A stretch of 64,000 nt of DNA from an uncultured Verrucomicrobiae bacterium (GCA_937770485.1 CALJHX010000008.1:1-64000); one strand, 5' to 3'. Positions 8,491 to 19,452 are shown, numbered from the stretch's first letter. The notes: generated from the letters alone by a model not told the origin. Numbers and translations: made by a program.

Positions 8491-9801
8491 TTAGTCGTCG
8501 AAAAGGTTGTGGCTTGGCCAATCGGTGACGGCATCGGCGGCCTTGTGGACGAGCGGGTCAATTTTTGAGGAGGGGTTTTTGCCGTCAGCCGTCTGGTTGG
8601 TGTTGAACAGCACCGACCAGCAGAGGCCGTCGTGCCGCAGCACGAGAATCGTTGAGGTGCCGGACAATCCGCCGGTGTGCCAGCGGTTGGTTTTTCCGTT
8701 TTTCACCGGGCGCACCGACCAGCCGCAGCCGTAGTGCGTGGCATCCGGCTTGCCCTCTTCGTCGTTGCCGAAGTGGCCCTTGTCCGGACGCTCGATCATG
8801 GTCGCGATGGTTTCCTTTTTCAGGATGCCGGATTGTTCGAAGCGGTCCACCGCCGAGCCGAACCGCACGAGGTCAGGCGCCGAGGCGATCCAGCCGCCGA
8901 GCGAGTCGAAGCTCTCGATCGACCAGGCGCCGTAAGGCCAACTGACTTTCGCGCCGATGGCGTCGCCGGTGACGGCGATCCCGAGGAGGTCGCCGACGGG
9001 ATAATATTTCACCTCGTTTTCGGCGCGGTCGCGGAAGAGGGTTTTGCCGAGGCGCATCGACTCGATGCCGAGCGGCTTGAGGAACTCGTTCACCATGTAG
9101 TCGCCGTAAGCTCGGCCGGTGAGCTGCTCGATCACGCGGCCGAGCAGGCAGTAGCCGAGGTTCGAGTACACGTAGCGTTGGCCGGGGTCGAAGTCCAGTT
9201 GCCATCCCATCATGAAGCGGATGACGTCGTCCTGCGTGGCGGGCGGCGGCTTGCCGAGGACGCTGGCGATCTCGATGGCGTGGAACAGCGGATCGATCGT
9301 CTCCTTGCGATCCCAGCCTCCTTGATGCCGCAGCAGGTGGGCGATGGTCACTTGGCCAAGCCGGGGGTCGGCCGAGTCGCCCTTGGCCAAGTGCGGCTTG
9401 TGAGGCAGCAGGTCGAACACCGGCGTGTCGAGGCTGAGCTTGCCCTGCTCGACCAATTGCAGCGTGGCGGTGGCGGTGAACGACTTGGAGATGCTGGCGA
9501 TGCGGAACAGCGAGTTGGGCCGCACCGGTTGCTTTTTCTCGACATCCGAATAACCAAAGCTGCGCGCGTAAACCAGGCGACCGTCCTTGGCCACGGCCAG
9601 CGACGCGCCGGGGATTTTGTTGTCGCGGACGAACGCCTCCATCAGTTCGTCGAACGGCTTCAGCTCGGGAAACTTTTTACCGGCGGAAACGACCGTTTGG
9701 CTGTCCTTGGCCAAGTCAGCCTCTGCCGCCGGTGCGCTTGGCCAAGCGACAAACAAACAGGCTATAACCCAACTCAATACCATTCGGTCGGAAGGCTGCA
9801 T
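8491..9801 (-). CDS. Exported serine hydrolase, class C beta-lactamase/esterase fold
   Basis: The protein carries the three serine beta-lactamase-like motifs: SISK (Ser103/Lys106 from this start), YSN in YVYSNLGYCLLG, and HTG in RWHTGGLSG. Members include esterases, D-aminopeptidases and penicillin-binding-protein-like enzymes, so the substrate is not predictable. The open frame extends to 9891, but the ATG at 9801 lies just after the upstream gene's stop (9806) and gives a signal peptide (VLSWVIACLFVAWPSAPAAEA), so it is preferred; an ATG at 9783 is also possible. The signal peptide itself contains a TTGGCCAA repeat, read as AWPSA. Probably co-transcribed with the upstream Tat protein. Confidence 0.85.
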   Translation of the reverse strand: MQPSDRMVLSWVIACLFVAWPSAPAAEADLAKDSQTVVSAGKKFPELKPFDELMEAFVRDNKIPGASLAVAKDGRLVYARSFGYSDVEKKQPVRPNSLFRIASISKSFTATATLQLVEQGKLSLDTPVFDLLPHKPHLAKGDSADPRLGQVTIAHLLRHQGGWDRKETIDPLFHAIEIASVLGKPPPATQDDVIRFMMGWQLDFDPGQRYVYSNLGYCLLGRVIEQLTGRAYGDYMVNEFLKPLGIESMRLGKTLFRDRAENEVKYYPVGDLLGIAVTGDAIGAKVSWPYGAWSIESFDSLGGWIASAPDLVRFGSAVDRFEQSGILKKETIATMIERPDKGHFGNDEEGKPDATHYGCGWSVRPVKNGKTNRWHTGGLSGTSTILVLRHDGLCWSVLFNTNQTADGKNPSSKIDPLVHKAADAVTDWPSHNLFDD

Positions 9802-9805
9802 CGCT

Positions 9806-11356
9806 TCAAGCCTGGAACGCATTGCCGATTCGATCGACCAACGGATTTGTGCGTTCGCCCGTGCCGTGCAGCTTGAACAGACTGGTGGCAAGGAAACGGT
9901 TCCTCCAATTGGACGAGACCTGATAATAGTCCTCGAGCACGGCGGAACTGAACTTGTAATCGTGAGAGTCGTTGCCCTTGAGGAACACGAGACGGCGTGC
10001 CTCCGCGATCAACGCCTGCGGGCTATGCCCGTTGTCCAGGTAGGCCAAGGTCTTTTGCGCAGCGGCGAGCCGATTGCTGTCCACGCTCTGGAAGATGCTA
10101 CCAAGCGCATGATCCCCTACGGCATCGGGCGGCAGATCCAGTTGGCCATGCGTCCGTTCAAGCACCTGGCCGCGGCCGCGCATGGCCTCGCGAAACGAGC
10201 ACAGGAAAGCCGCGTTTTGCAGCAACACCAGCCGGCGCGTCGTGTCGTTGCTGCTGGTGTTGTAGATGAATCGAAGCGCATTGGTGGTGGTCAAGGCATG
10301 CAATGCGACGATGCCGTTCTGCCGCATCAACAACTCACCCGCACCGAGAAACAGCGCGTCAAAAATAGACTGCGGCGACACGCCGCGATTGAGCTGGGTC
10401 ACGACAAGTCGGCACACCTGCTCCTCGCCGCCGGCATGGAGCGCGGCGACCAATTCCCGAACCGCATCGTCACTGGGTTGGCCGTGTTGCCATGCATCGC
10501 GAATCTCCCTGGAGAGCGTTTGGTTTCTGCGCCATGCCAGATCCGGCGCCAAGTCGTTTTCTGCCGGATTTGGTTCGCCAACATGGTTGAGCAGCGCGTA
10601 GGCGAGCGAGCGCATCACCGGCTCGGCATGACGCCAGCCGATGGTTTGCAGGGTGCGCCAGGCGTTGGCCAAAAAGATGGCCTTGTGTCCAATGCTGCGA
10701 AAGTCCCTTGCCGCGTACTCGGCAAACAGCTCAAAAACCTGGTTCGCCCCGTGACCGCGCACGAGGCCGGTTACGGCGGCATCAGCCGCCTCCTCGTTCC
10801 AACGATTCATCGCCCGCCGAAAGGCGCGCTTAGCCTGGGTAGCGGAGGGAACCTGTTTTTGATTCACCGGCGGCATGGTCCAGTTGCCCTCCCGCACGTC
10901 GCGTGCCTGCGCACTTTTGAAGTTGTCCAGGGCCCAAAAAACCGGCAGCCAACGGTCGGCCGCCGGGGAGGAGAGGCTGGCCAAGTGGGCCGAGTGGACT
11001 ACCAGCACGGCGTGAAACTTGAAACCGACTGACGGCCGGGGCTCCACATTGCGCACCCCTGCCAACAGCAGGCCGGCCAGCAGTTCGCGATAGCTCATCC
11101 CGGCCTTGATTCGTTCCGCCACCACCTCCATCAGCCTGTCCCGCGGCGTGTCCTCGATCAGCCGCACCGTCGGCTCAATCTCCGGTAGCAACTGGACGGC
11201 CTCCGGGGACACCTTGGCCTCAGCCGACGGGACAGCGTGAAGCCGGGACAAAAAGGCAATGTCACTGACCCCGGCCACCGCAGTTCCAGCCGCCATATCG
11301 GTGAGGAACCGCCGCCGGGTTGGGCGTAAAGATGGGTTCACTTGCTTCATGGTCAA
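9806..11356 (-). CDS. Twin-arginine-exported protein of unknown function
   Basis: The 516-residue product has a Tat-type leader (RPTRRRFLTDMAAGTAVAGV), which suggests export in folded form. The body is largely helical, with segments such as GHGANQVFELFAEYAARDFRS, HAEPVMRSLAYALLNH and LLMRQNGIVALHALTTTNAL spaced by conserved-looking His residues, but I recognise no named family. Histidine-rich helices plus Tat export make a metal or other cofactor conceivable; that is inference. The gene ends four bases before the serine hydrolase start on the same strand, indicating an operon. A 170-base divergent spacer separates it from the pseudopilin at 11526. Confidence 0.75.
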   Translation of the reverse strand: MTMKQVNPSLRPTRRRFLTDMAAGTAVAGVSDIAFLSRLHAVPSAEAKVSPEAVQLLPEIEPTVRLIEDTPRDRLMEVVAERIKAGMSYRELLAGLLLAGVRNVEPRPSVGFKFHAVLVVHSAHLASLSSPAADRWLPVFWALDNFKSAQARDVREGNWTMPPVNQKQVPSATQAKRAFRRAMNRWNEEAADAAVTGLVRGHGANQVFELFAEYAARDFRSIGHKAIFLANAWRTLQTIGWRHAEPVMRSLAYALLNHVGEPNPAENDLAPDLAWRRNQTLSREIRDAWQHGQPSDDAVRELVAALHAGGEEQVCRLVVTQLNRGVSPQSIFDALFLGAGELLMRQNGIVALHALTTTNALRFIYNTSSNDTTRRLVLLQNAAFLCSFREAMRGRGQVLERTHGQLDLPPDAVGDHALGSIFQSVDSNRLAAAQKTLAYLDNGHSPQALIAEARRLVFLKGNDSHDYKFSSAVLEDYYQVSSNWRNRFLATSLFKLHGTGERTNPLVDRIGNAFQA

Positions 11357-11525
11357 TCAAAGGGAAAATCTGGGCGGCAACCGGGGATATGACAATCCCC
11401 AAATGCCGGTCTGCCATTACGCCTTGCCAAGCGCTTGGCTCGACGGCGGGTCGGCTGTTGTTGCCCATTGACAACAGCCAGAAATTGGCATATTTGCGGG
11501 GACAGGACGTAGTCCATCCCGACTG

Positions 11526-12260
11526 ATGAAAACCAAGCCAACTACTCCAAAACCAAATCCCGCGAGAGGATTCACATTAATCGAGTTGCTCGTGGTGATT
11601 GCGATCATTGCCATTCTCGCCGCGATGCTGTTGCCGGCGCTGGCCAAGGCCAAGGACAAGGCGATCAGCATGAGTTGTATGAACAACGTCAAGCAGATGG
11701 GCCTGGCGCTGGTGTTGTACGAGCAGGACGCGCAGGAAGTGCCGCGCTGCTGGCCACCGTTTCAGCTCAGGGACAAGAAAGGCGTCATGCAGCCCCGCCT
11801 TTGGTACCGGGTCATCCAGCCGTATCTTGGCAAGGAGGCGAAGGTCATGGGCACCGGCGTGTTCATCTGCCCCGGCACCTCCAAGCGGAAACGCACCAAG
11901 GACTATAAGGACGATTACAACTACGCGATGAACTCCAAGTTTAACGCGAGCAGCAAGTGGGCGGTACCACCGAAAGGCACGTTCAAAATGTCCGTGCTTG
12001 AGGACCCATCGGGCACCATTTTCGTCGCGGACATCGACGGCTTCAACTCATGCCTCTACCCCGACGAGACCGACACCGGCAGCAACATTACCGAGCCACT
12101 GGCAACGTCCTGTACCGCCACAGTGGCGGCACGGAGAAAAGTTCCTTCTACATGGGCGCGCAGCTCACGCGCGGAATTCGGCTCAGCAAGCTCGAACTAC
12201 TTCGATGGCCACTCCGAGCCGCTCAAAAAACGCGCCCCCGAGGACCTGTTTCGCACTTAA
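11526..12260 (+). CDS. Pseudopilin-like protein (prepilin N-terminal methylation domain), two compensating frameshifts
   Basis: Residues 15-40 form a class III prepilin leader and hydrophobic helix ([18 protein letters not shown]), cleaved and methylated by a prepilin peptidase. The remaining ~200 residues follow the layout common in Verrucomicrobiota one-gene pseudopilins: cysteine pair (SMSCMNN, FICPG), then a terminal YFDGH motif. Between about 12098 and 12185 the reading frame looks wrong: in frame it reads [12 protein letters not shown], whereas the +2 frame gives [17 protein letters not shown], which fits the family; the original frame resumes for [12 protein letters not shown]. Two compensating indels, real or sequencing errors, explain this. 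Assembly partners are unknown. Confidence 0.8.
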   Translation: MKTKPTTPKPNPARGFTLIELLVVIAIIAILAAMLLPALAKAKDKAISMSCMNNVKQMGLALVLYEQDAQEVPRCWPPFQLRDKKGVMQPRLWYRVIQPYLGKEAKVMGTGVFICPGTSKRKRTKDYKDDYNYAMNSKFNASSKWAVPPKGTFKMSVLEDPSGTIFVADIDGFNSCLYPDETDTGSNITEPLATSCTATVAARRKVPSTWARSSRAEFGSASSNYFDGHSEPLKKRAPEDLFRT

Positions 12261-12285
12261 GAAGAACAAACGCTGAGCCGCCAAC

Positions 12286-13008
12286 TCAAGGCTTCTGCTT
12301 GCGGAAGAGGTCGGTCCTGATTTGCCTGGCCGCGCGGTAGCCGGCGTGGCCGTCGAGGTAGAGGATGTTCGAGCCGACGCTGTGCCTCGCGGCAGCGATG
12401 CGGCGGTCGTTGCTGAGGCGTTTGCCACTTGAGTCGTAGGGCAGGTGGCTTGGCCGCCAGACGTCGTTCAGGGCTGTTTGCGGATCACGGAAACCGGTGA
12501 CGATGGGGCGCCATGTGTTGTCCTCGTTGTCCAGCAGATACGCCGAGTCGGCCGGTTGCCTGAAGTCGGTGATCTTGCTCAAGCCAAGCTGCTCGTAGCC
12601 GTTTTTGTCCCTAGTGGAGTTGAAGTCCCACGCGTTGATCACGTACGTGACTACTTGTTTTTTGTTCGGTGTGTTCTTGGGGATGGGGTAGCTCGGGCAC
12701 ATGAAAATCCTGATGTTCCGGTAGTCCCGCTTCGTGCCGCCCTCCGGCACGTAGGGCATGAACTCCAGCCACCAGCGCCGAGAGTTGCCGGCGGTGCCGC
12801 GGGGAACCATATCTTCATTCTCATCGGCGAACATCAGCATGGCCAGGCCGACCTGCTTGAGGTCGTTGAGGCAGACGGTGGACTGCCCCTTCTGCTTGGC
12901 CTTGGCCAGCGCGGGCAACAGCATCGCGGCAAGGATAGCGATAATCGCGATCACCACGAGCAACTCGATCAATGTAAAGGCACCTCTTAGTTTGGAGTTC
13001 AGATTCAT
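12286..13008 (-). CDS. Pseudopilin-like protein, tandem paralogue 2
   Basis: The protein starts MNLNSKLRGAFTLIELL and carries the prepilin cleavage/methylation domain followed by a globular part with RWWLEFMPYVPEGGT, MCPSYP, the W-rich DVWRPSHLPY and the final ILYLDGHA motif. It is closely related along its whole length to the neighbour at 13047-13778. The frame is open to an ATG at 13020, but alignment with that neighbour ([17 protein letters not shown]) supports 13008. A TTGGCCAA repeat at 13024-13031 lies where a ribosome-binding site would be for the upstream ATG. Probably exposed by a type II secretion or type IV pilus-like machine; the role is unknown. Confidence 0.88.
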   Translation of the reverse strand: MNLNSKLRGAFTLIELLVVIAIIAILAAMLLPALAKAKQKGQSTVCLNDLKQVGLAMLMFADENEDMVPRGTAGNSRRWWLEFMPYVPEGGTKRDYRNIRIFMCPSYPIPKNTPNKKQVVTYVINAWDFNSTRDKNGYEQLGLSKITDFRQPADSAYLLDNEDNTWRPIVTGFRDPQTALNDVWRPSHLPYDSSGKRLSNDRRIAAARHSVGSNILYLDGHAGYRAARQIRTDLFRKQKP

Positions 13009-13046
13009 GTCAAATTTCATTGTTTGGCCAAACGTTTTGCAGCGAG

Positions 13047-13778
13047 CTATGGTTTCTTTTCGCGGAACAACTCAATGTTGATCAGCTTGGAATCACGAAA
13101 ACTTGAGTGGCCGTCGAGGAAGAGTATGTTTGAACCCTTACCACTATGTCGCTTCGCGGCAATGCGCCGATCGCTGCTGAGGCGTTTCCCATTGGCGCCG
13201 TATGGTAAATGGGTTGGCTGCCATACATCGTTTAAATCCGTTCTCATGTCTTGAAACCCAGTAACGATTGGACGATTGATACCGGGGTTGTCAATCCCAT
13301 CCTCATTGTCCAAAAGGTAAGCGGAGTTGGAAGGCTGCGTGAAGTCGGTGATCTTGCTCAGCCCGATATGCTCGTAGCCTATATTGTCCTTTGCCGAACG
13401 AAACTTCCATGCGTTAACGACGTAGGTGATCACCTGCTTTTTATTTGGGGTACGCTTGGGTAGCGGATAACTCGGGCACATGAAGATCTTGATATTACGA
13501 AAATCCTTCTCCGTGCCGCCCTCCGGGGCGTAGGGCATGAACTCGAACCACCAGCGTTTGGCATTGCCGCGGGGGATCGTGTCGTCGTTGTCATCGGCGA
13601 ACATCAACATCGTCAATCCGACCTGCTTGAGATTGTTCATACAGGCGGTCGCATGCGCTTTTTGCTTCGCCTTGGCTAGGGCCGGCAACAGCATCGCGGC
13701 TAGAATGGCGATAATCGCGATTACCACCAGCAACTCGATCAGGGTGAAGCCGCCTCTTGGTTTCGAGTTCGATTTCAT
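13047..13778 (-). CDS. Pseudopilin-like protein, tandem paralogue 1
   Basis: A 243-residue protein with the leader [18 protein letters not shown] at residues 9-26 and the same body layout as the next gene ([42 protein letters not shown]). The pair are head-to-tail duplicates 38 bases apart on the same strand and likely one transcript; this copy is more AT-rich and differs throughout, so the duplication is not recent. Lies about 100 bases downstream of the heme/FG-GAP gene. Confidence 0.88.
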   Translation of the reverse strand: MKSNSKPRGGFTLIELLVVIAIIAILAAMLLPALAKAKQKAHATACMNNLKQVGLTMLMFADDNDDTIPRGNAKRWWFEFMPYAPEGGTEKDFRNIKIFMCPSYPLPKRTPNKKQVITYVVNAWKFRSAKDNIGYEHIGLSKITDFTQPSNSAYLLDNEDGIDNPGINRPIVTGFQDMRTDLNDVWQPTHLPYGANGKRLSSDRRIAAKRHSGKGSNILFLDGHSSFRDSKLINIELFREKKP

Positions 13779-13880
13779 TTTTTGAGATTATCGCTTGACC
13801 ATGCAAGCTTGTATGACGCGGTTGTGTTTGGGGTTGTTTTACCCCTCCCATCCCCAAAAGCAAGCCCCGCTTGGCAAGAT

Positions 13881-15387
13881 TCAGCGGGAGTTTTTGTCCC
13901 GGTTTTCCAGCACGCGTAGGTGGTTGCCAATCCGCTCCCAACGCTCTAGGAACGCACGCGGTATCTGCACCGAGCGCAAAAACGAGGCGTCCCTCTCGTA
14001 AGCCCTCGAGTAGGTCTGGTAATTGAGCGCACCGAGCAGCAGATCCGGGTCGCCGTCGCCGTCGATGTCCCCGCTGGCGATCCGGCACCAGCGGCCCTGC
14101 TCGTGCCCTAGAAGCGGTTGACTTGCGAACCGCGCGCCGGTGCGGATGTGCAGCATCGCCGCTTGGTGGGGCTTGTGCCGGAAATCGGCAAAATAAGAAA
14201 CACTTGCGATGTCCAGGTCGCCGTCCACCTCGGCATCGAGCACTGTGAAGTCCATCACGCCATGAGCCGGGATGAACTGTTTCTCCGCGAGGTCGTCCTC
14301 GCCGAGATCGTAAATGCGGATACCGTGATACCGCCTCGGGTTGGAGCGAAACTCCGTGGTGTCGCCGTTGGAGAGAATGACATTCACCGCGCCGTCGCCG
14401 TCCGCGTCGAGCATCTCCATCGCGGTGAAGCCCCAGCCCGGCTGTTTTTTGATCAACACCGACTGGGCGATCCCGCCGCCCGGCTTCATCGTGAACCGCA
14501 GCAGACACTCGTGCTCCTGAGCGACGAGCACGTAAACTCTCCGGCTGACCGTCGGCGTCCGTGTCGAGAACTCGGCAATCGATCGCACCGCTTATCGGCA
14601 GCACAAAGATCGGCTGGCTTTCCCGGTAAACGGTGATCTTTCCCTTGCTGATGCCGTACTCGCACAGCACGGCATAGTCGGTGTCCGAGTGGCGGAATGG
14701 CACGTAGCGCGTCGGGCGGTTCAGCCCACGGAGCAACGGCCTGTACTCCCCTAGGCCGGAGTCGGTGATGTAGCCGACCTCGCCGGTTTCGCTGTCCAGC
14801 GGATCGAGCGTTCCGTGGCTGCAGACGTACAACCGATCCTCGGCTAACTGAAAGTCGCACGGCACCTTGTCGGCGGCGAATGTGCGCACGTTGCGAAACG
14901 CCCGATCGTACACCAGCACCGCCCGGCTCAACTCGTCGCCGATGTAAACCAGGCCGTTGGTCGCGTCGTGATGAATGGCGGTCACGTTCAGTTTCTCAAC
15001 CGTCGAGCGGTGACCAAACGCGGCGCTCACGGGCGGTACGCTCGACGACGTCGCCGGGGGCTTTTCGTGGCTGTGCTCAAGGTAGTATGCCTTGATGGAA
15101 TCCCATCGGGCTTGGACGGCGGCCTTTGTCTGCGGGTCGTAGTTTTCGATTTGGTCGATCCCGAGCAAGTCTTCGAGATAAGGGAACGCGCCCTTTTCCC
15201 AATCGACACGGTGCATGCTCGCGGGCGGGGGGAAGGCGTGGCACTTAGAGCACTCCCGCTTGGCCAAGCGCTCCGGGGTCTCCGCTCCGGCGGGTCCAGC
15301 GGCACTCAGGAACCCGGCAAGGCACAGGGCCAAGCCGGGTAGTCTCCGGTGCGGCGTGAGCGCCCTTGGCCAAGCGAGCCAAAACAT
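13881..15387 (-). CDS. Exported c-type-heme plus FG-GAP/VCBS beta-propeller protein, apparent frameshift
   Basis: The product is read from two frames. The first (from 15387; open to 15429) gives a signal peptide (LALCLAGFLSAAGPAGAET), a CxxCH heme-binding motif in ECSKCHAFPPP, then propeller blades with phrases such as GLVYIGDELSRAVLVYD and YAVLCEYGISKGKITVY up to VLDTDADGQPES. Near 14537-14540 the frame breaks; the next frame continues smoothly with VYVLVAQEHECLLRF, LDADGDGAVNVIL, DAEVDGDLDIASV and SGDIDGDGDPDLLLGA to 13881. Dropping one base in the AGAG stretch joins the frames. FG-GAP repeats bind calcium and form extracellular propellers; the heme motif suggests an electron-transfer or sensing role (inference). 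Indel could be real or a sequencing error. Confidence 0.75.
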
Positions 15388-15568
15388 CCGTAGGGAGCAG
15401 ACAGCCGTTCGCCGACCAAAAACAAGCAAAAAAACGAATCGTGTGTAAGTGAAAGCTCTCGCAGGAAGAAATAATTTTGATTTTTGACTTTAATCCAAAA
15501 GCCTAAAGTACCCCGTTTTTGTCGAGCTTCCGATTAATTAATTAGTCTGTAAAAAGAATCAATAAATC

Positions 15569-18500
15569 ATGAGAATACAAAAAACCATTCGAGGCTTGTC
15601 ATCGTATTGGGCATGCCTGTTCGTTTTGGCAGCTTTACGGCAAATATCCAAGCCCAAAACCCCAAGCTGATTGCTTATTGGGACTTCGACATAGCCGGGA
15701 ATGTTGTCGTTGATAATGTTGCTGGTATCAGGGGCGAGGTTAAAGGGAGAACGGGGTTTACCACCGGCCGCACCGGAGCCGCTGGTGATCGTGCCATTGA
15801 TTTTGGTGCTTCACCCGGTGGCAACTGGGTAAGGATTCACCATGAAGGTAACGCGTGGCTGAGACCGGCTTCTGATGCCACCAACTAACCGTCTCATTTT
15901 GGCAAAAGCTTCATTCCCGGATATCTTCCTCAAGCTTCTGGTTTGGGGCAGGAAGTGCACCCGCAGGCAACGTAATGCACAAGCCCATGTACCTTGGGGC
16001 AGGTGCGAGATATTTATGGGACACAGCCGGCAGTGGGATAGCCCGAATAAACAAGGCTTGGGGAGGAGACTACAACTCATGGAATCATTTTGCCTTTGTT
16101 AAGAATGGAAATACCAAGCAGATCTTCATCAATGGTAAACTGCCATCAAGCCAAGCAACAGTAGGCGTCTTTTTGGCGACTGGACGGTAGCAAGCATTGG
16201 TCCGAAACACTGGGGTTTAACGTGGCCGGCATGATCGACGATTTCGCAGTTTATGCATCTGCGCTAACAGGTGCTGAGATTAATGCATTGGCAGGCGGCA
16301 AAACCCGTCAATTGGAGCTCCAATTGCTATAGGCGGAGAGTCCATTACTGTCTATCAGCTATTATCCAAAGACTACAACACCATTCAGAGCGGAAACTCG
16401 TAACGGACAGGATAGAATTGTCATCACAGGTATTTTCCCATCCGGTGATGAAATCAAGGGGCCGTATATGATGGAAAGACTGGTGCTGTGACGTTGCCGG
16501 AAATCGAACTCAAGAAACTTAAATTCGGAGGCGGTGCGCTGTGCATTAATTTGGATGAGCAGACCCTCACCGGCGAAGCCTTCGTGCGAGCCTGCGTTTT
16601 TAGGAGGGGCTTCGATTGCAGGGAGCTTCACTGCTGGGCCGGAAGGATTGAGAGACATTGGACTGGTTGCGGACGACATGGGAATACCGATCGGAACCAC
16701 GCCCGCATGCTCCAGAAAATCGGCGCCTCATTGAATGATCTGCACATCAGATCCGGGTTGGTATATCAGGGAAACTGGGTATTTCTGTGGGAAAGAAAAA
16801 GATCGCAGACGAATGGCCTGTCTATGTTGACAGCTATGCTACTTGGCACAGCAACGGATATTTGGAGATGATCCCGACTTCAGGTCATAGGCATCACTAC
16901 AGGCGAGGGGGTGTTAAGGTACACCCCGCAGAAAGTTCATTTTATGCCGAGGCATGGATGGATATGTACAGTGGCGCGCTAAGAGGGACGGTGAAGCTCA
17001 ACGCCCGCCCCAATTACTTCAACGGGCACTTCGGCATGACGGTTCAAATCCCACAAGCCATTCCGATCGTCGGAGGAATCAACTTTGGCGGTGCCGATAT
17101 CGACATGACGATCACCGACAAATACTGGGAGGTCGCGGCCGGAGTTTATTTTCAGATCGTCCCCGATGTACCGCAGATTTGCATCCCCGAAGTGTGTGTC
17201 ACTTTGGGCTAGCCTGATCTCCACTGCAGCTGGAGCGGGTGCAAGGGGCACTGGCACACCAGGCGCGATTGCACCCCGCGTATATGCACCCCAGCGATTA
17301 ACAACTCGTGGTCGCGGGCCAAGTTCAACGTCCGGTATCACTCGCAAGACGGCTTCAGTACTGCACGCGGGGGCCGCTTGGCCAAGATGTACAGCGAGAA
17401 CCTCGCTCGCGAGCCTTGGGAGAACCCCTTCGTGGCCATCATCGAGGTGCCAGAGGAAAAAGCCTACGCCATCTTCAACGACAACTGGGACATCCTCCAC
17501 GAGAGCGTCACCAAGTCGGACAGCCGCAACATCCGCAAACAAGGCCCGGTGGTTGAGACCATCGAGGTGGCCGAGGACTTGGCCACGGCCATCTTCCGCA
17601 TCAGCTACGAGAAGGAAGTGGATGATATCGATCTGGTGCTGATCACGCCGGACGGCGCGGAACTGGACATTCACAACGGCCCGATGCCGTTCGGTTACGA
17701 GGTCGGAGCCAAAGGCACGGGCACCGTCAACGCCGAGGCCAAGGAGGCTTATTACCTGTTGCAGGATGTCAAGAAAGGCACTTACCAAATGGTGGTTGGC
17801 AACGCCGACGCGCTCGGCGGCACACTGGTCGAGTTGGCCTCGCCCAACGCGATACCCCAGGTGGTCGGCGCTGTCGCCAGTGAATCCGGCGCACGCGACG
17901 GCACGGTGATCCCGAACCAGTTCGACATCGACTGGGCCTACTTTCGACGAGGACGAGGGCAGCGAGACGGTTGTCAGCTTCTTCGTGGACAAGGATCGCC
18001 AGGGCTACGATGGCTTCTACGTCGGCGGTGGTCTGGTTACCGAGATGGATACCGACGAGCCGTTCACCTTCCTGACCGACTCGCTCGGGCTTCGTCCCGG
18101 TTGGTACTACACCTACGTCGAGGTCAACGACGGGCGCAACCTCGCAGAGCGCATCTACTCGGACGAGCGGATCTACATCGACATGGACAACGCGCCGGAC
18201 AGCGTCGAGCAAATGGCGACCTTGGCCGGCCCGAACAGCTTCACCGTTGCCTGGGATGCCGTGGCCGACGAGCGGGTGGACTACTACAACGTCGTGTACT
18301 CAAAGAGCCCCACGTTCGACAAGAATCGAGGCGAGCCAAATGGTTTACCCGCTGACAGGTCAGACGCAGTTCAGCGACGTGAAAATCGAGGGATTGGAGA
18401 ACGGAGTTCCGTACTACGTGGCAGTGCTTTCCGTGGACGGGAACTACGTCGAGTCCAGCGCCAAGGTGATTCACCGGGTCGTCCCGACGAACTACCCCGG

Positions 18501-19398
18501 CGGCACGCCCCCGTCGATCACGTCAACGGCGAGTGACAAAGCCACAGTGGGCTACGATTGGAACTACCGCCCGACTTTCTTCGACGGCGACGATCACAAC
18601 CCTGAACTCGTCGAGGATCTAACTCAGCAAGTTCGCAACGATATGGATTGGACGCTGGTGTCCGCGCCGAACGGGATGGAGATCGACGAAGCATCCGGCT
18701 TAATCAGCTGGAAACCGACAGCCGATCAGGAGGGCGTACACCGCGTGCTCATCTCCGCCAAGGAACACGAGGGGGAAGCAGATCCGTTGGATGATGGGGA
18801 GTTCGCGATCGATATCGCCCAAGAGGCGACGCAGGAAATTGAGATCAATGTCTTCCCGGCACACCTGCTAAACGGCGTGCCGTACCGCGAGGATGTGTTC
18901 ACATTCGTCAGCAATCCGCCGTTGACGGCGGTCAAGGGCACAACCTACTCCTACACGCCGAACGTCTTCACCGACGGGCAGGAATACGAGGTGATGTTGC
19001 TCAACGGACCGAAAGGGGTGACCGTGGAGAACAACATCGTCAAATGGGATGTCCCGGCTGACGCCAAGAGCGATTTCATTGAATTGCGCGCTGAGACAAA
19101 TAATGGCGATCTGATCGATCAGACCTACTTTGTCCATGTGCACGGCGATAACAGCTTGATCAAGCGCAGCACGAGTATTGTGAAATACGAAGCCATCAAC
19201 GGTGGCATCCTCATCGGGTGGACTGGAGATGCTTCAAAATACCAGGTGCAACACACCGCCTCTCTGACCCCGGACGCTTCGGGTGTTGTGGAGTGGGAGA
19301 ACGTCGGCGAGCCGTTTGAGAACGGTCCGGTAAACTTCCACGCTGAGAAAAGCACAACGGGGAACGCCGGCTACTACCGGATCAAAGATCTGGAGTAA
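15569..19398 (+). pseudogene. Large secreted LamG/Ig-like protein, broken by many frameshifts
   Basis: Collinear fragments of one ~1,250-residue secreted protein run through all three frames. In order: ATG 15569 and a signal-like stretch; a LamG/concanavalin module (LIAYWDFDIAG at 15656, continuing as WNHFAFVKNGNTKQIFINGK in another frame by 16080, then GMIDDFAVYASALTGAEI near 16230); 16787-17212 with IPIVGGINFGGADIDM; a Cys-rich segment (17220-17300) reaching AKMYSENLAREPW; a fibronectin/cadherin-like section with breaks near 17940 and 18330; and an intact end (18340-19398) with Ig-like repeats, finishing GYYRIKDLE. At least six frame changes occur, densest in 15.9-17.2 kb. Either a decayed gene or a poorly resolved stretch. 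Intact relatives would be wall- or matrix-associated proteins. Confidence 0.7.
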
Positions 19399-19424
19399 TC
19401 GAAATTCAGAAAGATTGCCAAAAC

Positions 19425-19452
19425 GCAAAGCCCACCGAAAGGTGGGCTTTGC
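19425..19452 (+). terminator. Hairpin terminator after the LamG/Ig-like gene
   Basis: A perfect 12-bp stem, GCAAAGCCCACC / GGTGGGCTTTGC, closes on a GAAA tetraloop and starts 26 bases after the stop codon at 19398. The tail TGTTT is short in T, but stem stability and placement fit an intrinsic terminator. Confidence 0.75.

Noticed and set aside
8677-11032. Two long plus-strand frames opposite the serine hydrolase and Tat protein
   Set aside because: No domains or signal; they mirror genes carrying SxxK, YxN, HTG and Tat motifs.
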